From Variovorax sp. (GTDB lineage: Bacteria > Pseudomonadota > Gammaproteobacteria > Burkholderiales > Burkholderiaceae_C), in contig JAQGMX010000072.1 in assembly GCA_028292145.1 (NCBI GenBank), positions 1 through 5,636 on the forward strand: a stretch of 5,636 bases of DNA, in the 5' to 3' direction. Numbering within the stretch: the first letter of the stretch is position 1; each line of letters begins with the position of its first letter. Positions 1 to 5,636 of the stretch are shown in pieces. The notes under the pieces are model-generated. The model saw nothing but the letters and a program-made list of their open reading frames with translations. It was not told the origin of the DNA and did not search any database. A program made the translations under genes and the position numbers.

Positions 1-630
1 CACCTGCAGTACCTGTTCAACGGACTGTTGTGGACGGTCGTGCTGTCGCTGCTCGGTTTCGTCGGTGGCGGCATCCTGGGCGGCGCGGTCGCCATCGGCA
101 GCACCTGGGGGCCGAAGTGGTCGAAGCTGCTGGTGTCGCTCTACATCAAGCTGATCCAGGGCACGCCGCTGCTGGTGCTGCTGCCGCTGGCCTACTTCGG
201 CCTGCCGTCGCTCGGGCTGAACATCGCGCCGCTGACGGCTGCTGCCATCGCGCTGTCGATCTACGTTTCGGCTTACCTGGGCGAGATCTGGCGCGGCTGC
301 ATCGAATCGGTGCCGAAAACGCAGGCCGAAGCGGCCGAATGCCTTGCGCTGCCGTGGCACCAGCGCGTGATCCACGTGATCCTGCCGCAGGCGCTCAAGA
401 TCGCGACGCCGCCGACGGTCGGCTTCATGGTGCAGATCGTCAAGAACACCTCGCTGGCCTCGGCCATCGGGTTCGTGGAGTTGGCCCGCGCGGGTCAGAT
501 CATCAACAACTCCACCTTCGAGCCCTTCGTCATCTTCATGATCGTCGCGGCCATGTATTTCGCCCTGTGTTACCCGCTGTCGGTGCTGAGCCGCCGGCTC
601 GAGAGGAGCTTCAATGTCGGCAATCGTTGA
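1..630 (+). CDS. ABC importer permease, polar amino acid (HisM/GlnP) type, 5' partial
   Basis: This is an inner-membrane permease subunit that forms the translocation path of a binding-protein-dependent importer. The reading frame is open from base 1 (HLQYLFNGLLWTVV...), so the true start lies upstream; 209 residues are visible, and the family is usually about 215-230. Hydrophobic segments fall near window codons 8-30, 50-66, 75-95, 138-155 and 175-196. Family motifs include QGTPLLVLL near codon 55, the EAA loop (E110-A-A-E-C-L-A-L, then ILPQA), KNTSLASAIGFVEL and a final Y-rich helix. The EAA-loop glycine that usually follows EAAxxL is alanine here (bases 346-348). The 3' end overlaps the ATPase gene by 17 bases, so the two are surely co-expressed. 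The family is normally assigned to amino acids, but the downstream enzymes handle sugar acids, so the cargo may differ. The permease call is firm; the substrate is not known from this gene. Confidence 0.93.
   Translation, partial: HLQYLFNGLLWTVVLSLLGFVGGGILGGAVAIGSTWGPKWSKLLVSLYIKLIQGTPLLVLLPLAYFGLPSLGLNIAPLTAAAIALSIYVSAYLGEIWRGCIESVPKTQAEAAECLALPWHQRVIHVILPQALKIATPPTVGFMVQIVKNTSLASAIGFVELARAGQIINNSTFEPFVIFMIVAAMYFALCYPLSVLSRRLERSFNVGNR
601..608 (+). promoter_or_regulatory. Ribosome binding site of the ATPase gene
   Basis: The purine run GAGAGGAG ends five bases before the ATG at 614 and lies inside the last codons of the permease gene. It is the best Shine-Dalgarno match in the window and fixes the start of the ATPase gene. 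Confidence 0.75.
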
Positions 631-1342
631 AATCGAGAACATCTCCAAGTGCTTCGGCACGGTGCGGGTGCTGGAGGACGTTTCGTTCACCGTGAAGAAG
701 GGTTCGGTCGTCGCCATCATCGGCGCCAGCGGATCTGGCAAGAGCACCGCGCTGCGCTGCATCGACCGGCTGGAGCAGGTCGAGAAGGGCCGCATCCGCG
801 TCTGCGGCCACGACGTGACCGGCCCCGGCCTCGACCTGCAGAAGCTGCGCCGTGACGTCGGCATCGTGTTCCAGAGCTACAACCTGTTCCCGCATCTGAC
901 GGTGGCCGAGAACATCATGCTGGCGCCGCGCCTGGTGCTGAAAAACAAGCGTGCCGATGCCCGCAAGCGCGCGATGGAAGTGCTGGCGCAGGTCGGTCTG
1001 GCCGAAAAGGCCGACAACTATCCGTCGCAGCTCTCCGGCGGACAGCAGCAGCGCGTGGCCATCGCCCGTTCGCTGGCGATGTCGCCGCAGCTGATGCTGT
1101 TCGACGAAGTCACGTCCGCCCTCGATCCGCAGCTCACCGGCGAGGTGCTGCGCGTGATGGAGGGCCTGGCCGCCGACGGCATGACCATGATCCTGGTGAC
1201 CCACGAGATGGCCTTCGCCCGCAAGGTGGCGGACGAGATCGTCTTCATGCACAAGGGCCGCGTCTGGGAAACCGGGCCGGCTTCGATCCTTGATGCGCCG
1301 GCCACGGTCGAACTGCGCGACTTCGTCGGTAACGGCCTCTAA
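614..1342 (+). CDS. ABC importer ATP-binding protein, polar amino acid (GlnQ/HisP) type
   Basis: This is the cytoplasmic ATPase that drives the importer. Its 242 residues match the usual length for GlnQ/HisP proteins. All nucleotide-binding elements are present in order: A-loop region around F14, Walker A GASGSGKST (37-45), Q-loop VFQSYNLFPH (85-94, Gln87), signature LSGGQQQ (140-146), Walker B LMLFDE (160-165), D-loop SALD (168-171) and switch His197 in VTHEM. The variant DEVTSALDP, rather than DEPTSALDP, is common in this subgroup. The ATG at 614 has a strong ribosome binding site and gives a standard N terminus (MSAIVEIENISKCFG). The gene overlaps the permease by 17 bases. It ends with TAA at 1340-1342, inside a tandem 10-base repeat. 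The ATPase call is very secure; the transported substrate cannot be read from this subunit. Confidence 0.97.
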   Translation: MSAIVEIENISKCFGTVRVLEDVSFTVKKGSVVAIIGASGSGKSTALRCIDRLEQVEKGRIRVCGHDVTGPGLDLQKLRRDVGIVFQSYNLFPHLTVAENIMLAPRLVLKNKRADARKRAMEVLAQVGLAEKADNYPSQLSGGQQQRVAIARSLAMSPQLMLFDEVTSALDPQLTGEVLRVMEGLAADGMTMILVTHEMAFARKVADEIVFMHKGRVWETGPASILDAPATVELRDFVGNGL

Positions 1343-1360
1343 CGGCCTCTAACGGGCTCC
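1331..1360 (+). repeat. Tandem 10-base repeat across the ATPase stop codon
   Basis: AACGGCCTCT occurs at 1331-1340 and again at 1341-1350. A third copy with two mismatches (AACGGGCTCC) follows at 1351-1360. Each junction of the perfect copies recreates TAA, so gain or loss of one unit would leave the ATPase C terminus (GNGL) unchanged. It looks like a replication-slippage duplication of the gene end. I infer no function. Confidence 0.85.
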
Positions 1361-1400
1361 GAGCCTTCTTCCCCTTCACTCCAAGCGAGACAAAAGCACC

Positions 1401-2174
1401 ATGAAAAAGACATCCAACTTCGTGCGCGGCATCCTGGCTTCGGCCGCCGTTCTGGCGATCGGCCTCGGTTCGGCGCATGCCGACCTGCTCAAGGACATCC
1501 GCGAAGCCAAAAAGATCCGCATCGCGCTGGACACCGGATCGCCGCCCTACGGCTTCGTGAACGACGCGATGAAGCCGGTCGGCTCCGACGTGGAAACCGC
1601 CACGCTGCTGGCGCAGGACCTGGGCGTCGCGCTGGAGATGGTGCAGTCCACCAGCCCGAACCGCATCCCGTTCCTGCAGACCGGCAAGGCCGACATCGTG
1701 GTCGCGTCGCTGTCGGTCACGCCGGACCGCGAGAAGGTCATCGACTTCTCGGTGCCCTACGCGCAGATCCTGGCCGTCGTCGCCGGCCCGAAAGCCGTCG
1801 AGATCAAGGGTTTCGACGATCTCAAGGGCAAGCGCGTCGCCACCACCCGCGGCTCGAACAACGACAAGGTCGTGACGACGGGCGCCAAGGATGCGCAGAT
1901 CGTCCGCTACGACGACGACGCCACGCTGGTGACAGCGGCGGTCAGCGGCCAGGCCGACATCATCGCAACCTCGCCGGCCATCGTCAGCACGGTACTGCAG
2001 AAGTCGCCTAAGAAAGATTTGGTCACGAAGTTCACGATGTCGACCGTGCCGCTGGGCATCGGCCTGCGCAAGGACGAGCCGCAGCTCAAGGCCTGGCTCA
2101 ACGAATGGATCGCCAAGAACACCGAGAACGGCAAGCTCAAGGCGATCTACACCAAGTACCACGGCGGCAACTGA
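1401..2174 (+). CDS. Periplasmic solute-binding protein, family 3 (SBP_bac_3), of the ABC importer
   Basis: This secreted receptor captures the ligand in the periplasm and delivers it to the permease. The 257-residue length is typical. Residues 1-27 form a classical Sec signal peptide (MKK start, hydrophobic core ILASAAVLAIGLG) with cleavage expected after AHA (25-27). The mature protein begins DLLKDIREAKKIRIALD. Family-3 features are GSDVETATLLAQDLG (61-75), the IPFLQTGKADIVVASLSVTPDREK block (89-112) and FSVPY (116-120). Arg110 matches the arginine that binds the alpha-carboxylate in HisJ/GlnH-type proteins. Where those proteins carry an aspartate for the alpha-amino group (five residues after the Asp of the GrxD block), this one reads D186-I-I-A-T-S191, so Ser or Thr replaces it. 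The TT pair of the second lobe is S152-N153. These changes suit an acid without an amino group, consistent with the enzymes that follow, but this rests on eye alignment. The start has only a weak ribosome site (AAGCGAGA, 1383-1390). Confidence 0.93.
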   Translation: MKKTSNFVRGILASAAVLAIGLGSAHADLLKDIREAKKIRIALDTGSPPYGFVNDAMKPVGSDVETATLLAQDLGVALEMVQSTSPNRIPFLQTGKADIVVASLSVTPDREKVIDFSVPYAQILAVVAGPKAVEIKGFDDLKGKRVATTRGSNNDKVVTTGAKDAQIVRYDDDATLVTAAVSGQADIIATSPAIVSTVLQKSPKKDLVTKFTMSTVPLGIGLRKDEPQLKAWLNEWIAKNTENGKLKAIYTKYHGGN

Positions 2175-2228
2175 GCCTCCGCGGTGCCCGACAAAAACAA
2201 CCACCCCACTTCTTCTTCCGGACCCACC
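2175..2228 (+). other. Spacer between binding-protein and dehydrogenase genes
   Basis: This 54-base gap is low in G in its second half: an A-rich part (ACAAAAACAA, 2191-2200) is followed by a C/T-rich part (2201-2219). It has no convincing Shine-Dalgarno sequence before the ATG at 2229 and no hairpin with a T-run. I see no internal terminator, so the transporter and enzyme genes may share a transcript. Confidence 0.5.
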
Positions 2229-3239
2229 ATGCTGACCGTCATCTGTGAAACCCCTGGCACCCTGCGCGCCGAGCAACGCGACCGCCCCGTGCGCGGTGAT
2301 GGCGAAGTGCTGCTGCGCGTGAAGCGCGTCGGCGTCTGCGGCACCGACCTGCACATCTTCACCGGCAACCAGCCGTTCCTGCAGTACCCGCGCGTGATGG
2401 GCCACGAGCTGTCCGGCGTGATCGAGGAAGGCGTGCCGGGCGGCCGTCTGCAGTCGGGCGACGTCTGCTACGTGATGCCGTATCTGTCTTGCGGCAAGTG
2501 CATCGCCTGCCGCCAGGGCAAGACCAACTGCTGCGTGAACATCCAGGTTCTGGGCGTGCACCGCGACGGCGCCTTCACCGAATACCTGTCGCTGCCCGAA
2601 GCCTTCGTGCACAAGGCCGAAGGCGTGACGCTGGACCAGGCGGCGATGGTCGAATTCCTCGCCATTGGCGCGCACGGCGTGCGTCGCGGCGACGTGAAGC
2701 CGGGCCAGCGCGTGCTGGTGGTGGGCGCCGGCCCGATCGGCATGGCCGCGATGATCTTCGCCCGCCTGCGCGGCGCAAAGGTGACCGCGCTCGACGGCCG
2801 GCAGGACCGGCTCGATTTCTGCCAGCGCGAACTCGGCGTGGCGCACATCGTCGCGCTGGGCGATGGCGACGAAGCCAAACTGTCGGAAATCACGGACGGC
2901 GAATTCTTCGACCAGGTGTTCGACGCCACCGGCAATGCCAAGGCCATCGAGCGCGGCTTCGGCTTCGTGGCCCACGGCGGCAACTACGTGTTGATCTCGG
3001 TCGTGCGCCAGACCATCACGTTCTCCGATCCCGAGTTCCACAAGCGCGAGACCACGCTGATCGGCAGCCGCAACGCGACCACCGAAGATTTCGAAACAGT
3101 GCTCGCCGCCATGAGCCGCGGCGACGTGCCGACGGCAGCGCTCAACACGCACCGCATGAAGCTGGCCGACGTGCCGACCGATTTCGCGCAACTGCTCGAC
3201 CCGGCACGCGGCGTGGTCAAGGCCATCGTCGAGGTCTGA
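2229..3239 (+). CDS. Zinc-dependent medium-chain dehydrogenase, probable L-galactonate (hexonate) 5-dehydrogenase, LgoD/RspB-like
   Basis: This is a cytoplasmic NAD(P)-dependent alcohol dehydrogenase of 336 residues, within the usual 335-350 range. Catalytic-zinc ligands are Cys37 (GVCGTDLH), His59-Glu60 (GHE) and probably Glu142 in MVEFLAIGAH. The structural-zinc lobe is Cys88, Cys91, Cys94 and Cys102, with one extra Cys at 101. The Rossmann motif GAGPIG spans 166-171, and Asp189 at the end of the second strand suggests NAD rather than NADP. Related E. coli enzymes include LgoD (YjjN), which oxidises L-galactonate to D-tagaturonate, and RspB. The tagaturonate reductase-like and altronate dehydratase genes directly downstream make L-galactonate the best-fitting substrate; L-gulonate or another polyol acid is possible. 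An in-frame GTG at 2184 would add 15 low-complexity residues. I chose the ATG at 2229 because MLTVICETPG gives the normal family start, although no clear ribosome site precedes it. Confidence 0.85.
   Translation: MLTVICETPGTLRAEQRDRPVRGDGEVLLRVKRVGVCGTDLHIFTGNQPFLQYPRVMGHELSGVIEEGVPGGRLQSGDVCYVMPYLSCGKCIACRQGKTNCCVNIQVLGVHRDGAFTEYLSLPEAFVHKAEGVTLDQAAMVEFLAIGAHGVRRGDVKPGQRVLVVGAGPIGMAAMIFARLRGAKVTALDGRQDRLDFCQRELGVAHIVALGDGDEAKLSEITDGEFFDQVFDATGNAKAIERGFGFVAHGGNYVLISVVRQTITFSDPEFHKRETTLIGSRNATTEDFETVLAAMSRGDVPTAALNTHRMKLADVPTDFAQLLDPARGVVKAIVEV
3231..3235 (+). promoter_or_regulatory. Ribosome binding site of the UxaB-like gene
   Basis: GAGGT lies nine bases before the ATG at 3245, inside the final codons of the dehydrogenase gene. 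It supports this start over the longer open frame that runs in from upstream. Confidence 0.55.
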
Positions 3240-3244
3240 TCCAC

Positions 3245-4393
3245 ATGACGACCGCGCCCCAAGAACTGAATCAGCCGATCCTCCAGTTCGGCACCAGCCG
3301 CTTCCTGCAGGCGCACGTCGACCTGTTCGTCTCGCAGGCGCTGGCCGGCACCGACGGTGCGGGCAAGGCGCTCGGCGGCATCACCGTGGTGCAGACCACC
3401 GACCGGCCGGACGGCGCGGCGCGCATTGCTGCGCTGGCGAGCGGCGCGGCTTATCCGGTGCGCGTTCGCGGCATCGCGCACGGCGAACGCATCGACCAGA
3501 CACTGGAATGCAGTTCGGTGAAGGCGGCCGTGCAGGCTTCGGTCGCCTGGTCCGCGTTGCGCGAAGCGGTGGCGAAGCATGTGCAGGTCATCGTCTCCAA
3601 CACCGCCGACCGCGGCTATCAGCTGGATGCCGGCGATTCCGCCGCCGCGCTGACGAGCGACACGCCGCCCGCCAGCTTCCCAGCCAAGCTGCTGGTGCTG
3701 CTCTACGGCCGCTGGCAGACCGACCACGCATCGACGCTCACTTTGCTGCCGTGCGAGCTCATCGAGCGCAACGGCGAAGTGCTGCGCGACGTGGTCGTCG
3801 CATTGGCCCACGAATGGGCGTTGGAAGACACGTTCGCCGTCTGGCTGCGCGACCACTGCGTGTGGGCGAATTCGCTGGTCGACCGCATCGTCTCCGAAGC
3901 CATCGAGCCGGTCGGCGCCGTCGCCGAGCCGTATGCGCTGTGGGCCATCGAGCGTCAGCCGCGCCTGGTGCTGCCCTGCGAACATCCCGCCATCGTGCTC
4001 ACCGACGACCTCGCGTCGCACGAACGGCTCAAGCTGTTCCTGCTGAACGCCGGCCACACCTTCCTCGCCGAGCGCTGGCTGAAAGACGCCCGCCCGGCCG
4101 ATGAAACGGTGCGCGAAGCGATGGCAGACACGGCATTGCGGGCCGAGCTCGAAGCGCTGTGGGCAGAAGAAATCCTGCCGGTGTTCGAAGCGCTCGGCGT
4201 GCTGCCGGAGGCGCAGGCGTATCTGGTCGACGTGCGCGAACGCTTCGAGAACCCTTTCCTCAACCACCGCATCGCCGACATCGCGCAGAACCATGCGCAG
4301 AAGACGCAACGCCGCTTCGGCCCGATCGTGGAAATGGCCGGCGAACAGCTGGTCGGCCTGGTCCAGCCACGTTTGAACGCTGCATTGCCATGA
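3245..4393 (+). CDS. Mannitol dehydrogenase-family oxidoreductase, probable D-tagaturonate reductase (UxaB-like, short form)
   Basis: This is a cytoplasmic NAD(H)-dependent polyol/hexonate dehydrogenase of 382 residues. The N-terminal nucleotide-binding region opens with ILQFGTSRFLQAHVD (12-26), the family's counterpart of a Rossmann loop. VSNTADRGY resembles the VSNT block of UxaB more than the TEKGY block of mannonate oxidoreductase UxuB. The C-terminal domain holds the family's catalytic triad pattern K-x4-N-x2-H as Lys263, Asn268 and His271 in LKLFLLNAGHTF. E. coli UxaB has about 483 residues, so this form is roughly 100 shorter, closer in size to mannitol-1-phosphate dehydrogenase. Placed between a likely L-galactonate dehydrogenase and an altronate dehydratase, it most plausibly reduces D-tagaturonate to D-altronate. 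A different hexonate or polyol cannot be excluded. It starts five bases after the upstream stop and ends in an ATGA overlap with the next gene. Confidence 0.85.
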   Translation: MTTAPQELNQPILQFGTSRFLQAHVDLFVSQALAGTDGAGKALGGITVVQTTDRPDGAARIAALASGAAYPVRVRGIAHGERIDQTLECSSVKAAVQASVAWSALREAVAKHVQVIVSNTADRGYQLDAGDSAAALTSDTPPASFPAKLLVLLYGRWQTDHASTLTLLPCELIERNGEVLRDVVVALAHEWALEDTFAVWLRDHCVWANSLVDRIVSEAIEPVGAVAEPYALWAIERQPRLVLPCEHPAIVLTDDLASHERLKLFLLNAGHTFLAERWLKDARPADETVREAMADTALRAELEALWAEEILPVFEALGVLPEAQAYLVDVRERFENPFLNHRIADIAQNHAQKTQRRFGPIVEMAGEQLVGLVQPRLNAALP

Positions 4394-5636
4394 CCACCGA
4401 AACACTGCTGCCTCCGTCCGCCATCCGGCTCGGCGAATCCGACAACGTCGCCGTCGCGCGCCATGCGCTCGAAGCCGGCGCGGCGTTGTCGGTGGGCGGG
4501 CACGATCTCGTCGTGCGCGAACCGATTCCGTCCGGCCACAAGGTCGCGCTGGCGCCGATCGCAGTCGGGCAGTCGGTCGTGAAGTACGGACAGAACATCG
4601 GCGTCGCGACCGCCGACATCGCCGTCGGCGATCACGTGCATGTGCACAACGTCGGCATGTCGGAATCGATCCACACGCATGCGGTCGGCGCGGCGTACCG
4701 CGCGACGGTCGAAGACGCGGAGGCGCTGACTTTCCAGGGCATCGTGCGCCCCGACGGCCGCGTCGCGACCCGCAACTACCTCGGCGTGATCGCCAGCGTC
4801 AACTGCTCGGCGACCGTCTGCCGCCACATTGCCGACGCCTTCAAGGGCGGCGCGCTGGACGCGTACCCGAATGTCGACGGCGTGGTCGCGATCACGCACG
4901 GCAGCGGCTGCGGCATGGGCGGCAACGGCGAAGGGCTCGAATTGCTGCAGCGCACGCTGCGCGGCTACGCGAACCATCCGAATTTCGCCGGCGTGCTAGT
5001 CATCGGCCTGGGCTGCGAGGTCAACCAGATCGCGCCGCTGGTCGAGGTGCTGACCGCCCGCGAACCCGGCATGTTCGCCACGCTCACCATCCAGGACGAA
5101 GGCGGCACGCGCGAGACCATCGCGGCGGGCAAGGCGCTGCTCGAAGACATGCTGGTGCTGGCGAACCGGGTGAAGCGCGAGCCAGTGCCGCTGGCGCATC
5201 TGGCGGTCGGATTGCAGTGCGGCGGGTCGGACGGGTACTCGGGCATCAGCGCCAACCCGGCGTTGGGCGCTGCGGTCGACCTGCTGGTGCGCCACGGCGG
5301 CACCGCCATCCTTTCCGAAACGCCGGAAATCTACGGCGCAGAGCATCTGCTGACGCACCGCGCCGCATCCCAGGCCATCGCCGACAAGCTGCTGGCGCGC
5401 CTGAAGTGGTGGGAGGGCTATGCCGAAATGCACGGCGGCGACCTCAACAACAACCCGTCGCCGGGCAACAAGGCCGGCGGCATCACGACCATCCTGGAAA
5501 AATCGCTCGGCGCCGTCGCCAAGGCCGGCTCGACCGGCTTGATGGACGTCCTCGAATACGCCGAGCCGGTGCGCACGCACGGGCTGGTTTTCATGGACAC
5601 GCCCGGCTACGACCCGGTGTCCGCCACCGGCCAGGT
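4390..5636 (+). CDS. uxaA: Altronate dehydratase (UxaA family), 3' partial
   Basis: This enzyme dehydrates D-altronate to 2-keto-3-deoxy-D-gluconate; the family is iron-dependent. The ATG at 4390 overlaps the previous stop (ATGA), no ribosome site is evident, and translation is probably coupled. The frame stays open to the window end, giving 415 residues of an expected 495-520. Residues 17-88 form the SAF domain (DNVAVARHAL, IPSGHKVAL, KYGQNIG, VHVHNV). The core follows: GIVRPDGRVATRNYLGVIASVNCS (117-140, Cys139), THGSGCGMGG (Cys174), GLGCEVNQ (Cys209), QCGGSDGYSGISANPALG (Cys277), SPGNKAGGITTILEKSLGA and GLVFMDTPGYDPVSATGQ at the window edge. Both domains are in one chain, as in E. coli UxaA. 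Galactarate dehydratase GarD shares this fold, but the partner genes and the ETPEIYGAEHLL and DTPGYDPVSATGQ blocks favour altronate. Only the last part of the core is missing. Confidence 0.92.
   Translation, partial: MTTETLLPPSAIRLGESDNVAVARHALEAGAALSVGGHDLVVREPIPSGHKVALAPIAVGQSVVKYGQNIGVATADIAVGDHVHVHNVGMSESIHTHAVGAAYRATVEDAEALTFQGIVRPDGRVATRNYLGVIASVNCSATVCRHIADAFKGGALDAYPNVDGVVAITHGSGCGMGGNGEGLELLQRTLRGYANHPNFAGVLVIGLGCEVNQIAPLVEVLTAREPGMFATLTIQDEGGTRETIAAGKALLEDMLVLANRVKREPVPLAHLAVGLQCGGSDGYSGISANPALGAAVDLLVRHGGTAILSETPEIYGAEHLLTHRAASQAIADKLLARLKWWEGYAEMHGGDLNNNPSPGNKAGGITTILEKSLGAVAKAGSTGLMDVLEYAEPVRTHGLVFMDTPGYDPVSATGQ

Noticed and set aside
1355..1365. Possible terminator hairpin GGCTCCGAGCC after the ATPase gene
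   Set aside because: The stem is only four base pairs with a three-base loop and is not followed by a T-run, so it is unlikely to stop transcription.
2184..2228. GTG start at 2184 for the dehydrogenase
   Set aside because: It would add a low-complexity N terminus (PDKNNHPTSSSGPT) not expected in the family; the ATG at 2229 gives the normal beginning.
1245..3191. 648-codon open frame on the - strand
   Set aside because: It is antisense to the binding-protein and dehydrogenase genes, is rich in H, R, D and A as expected for a GC-rich shadow frame, and shows no recognisable domain.
2489..3244. Apparent 252-residue N-terminal extension of the UxaB-like protein
   Set aside because: This part is an out-of-frame reading of the dehydrogenase gene, rich in R, P and A. 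The real start is the ATG at 3245 with its own ribosome site.
2984..4405. 473-codon open frame on the - strand
   Set aside because: It is fully antisense to the dehydrogenase end and the UxaB-like gene, whose family motifs are intact on the + strand.
3955..4977. 340-codon open frame on the - strand
   Set aside because: It lies opposite the end of the UxaB-like gene and the start of uxaA; its composition is that of a shadow frame.
4996..5580. 194-codon open frame on the - strand inside uxaA
   Set aside because: It is antisense to highly conserved altronate dehydratase motifs and has shadow-frame composition.

Overview
The window is dense, GC-rich coding DNA, all on the + strand, with strongly G/C-biased third codon positions. 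It looks like a chromosomal catabolic operon of a proteobacterium. The composition and the gene set (amino-acid-type ABC importer plus hexonate enzymes) recall beta-proteobacteria of the Burkholderiales, but that assignment is inference from style, not from a search. I see no RNA genes, insertion sequences, CRISPR arrays, convincing promoters or terminators.

Layout. Positions 1-1342 hold the end of an ABC importer permease (its 5' end lies before the window) and its ATPase, overlapping by 17 bases. After a 58-base spacer with a small tandem repeat comes a secreted family-3 solute-binding protein (1401-2174). After a 54-base spacer come three enzyme genes: a zinc-dependent medium-chain dehydrogenase (2229-3239), a short UxaB-like member of the mannitol dehydrogenase family (3245-4393), and a UxaA-type altronate dehydratase (4390 to past the window end). 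The last two junctions are very tight (5-base gap, then an ATGA overlap), as expected for translationally coupled genes of one transcript.

How it fits together. The enzymes match the route L-galactonate -> D-tagaturonate -> D-altronate -> 2-keto-3-deoxy-D-gluconate. The first two steps would together act as a redox-balanced epimerisation at one carbon, if both enzymes use NAD(H). The importer belongs by sequence to the polar amino acid uptake group, yet it sits directly ahead of sugar-acid enzymes. Its binding protein keeps the arginine that holds the ligand carboxylate, but appears to lack the aspartate that usually holds the alpha-amino group. The simplest reading is a PAAT-type importer for a hexonate or related sugar acid feeding the enzymes beside it. 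This substrate reassignment is the most interesting point here, and it remains a hypothesis. The KDG kinase and aldolase steps, any regulator and any second permease are not in view.
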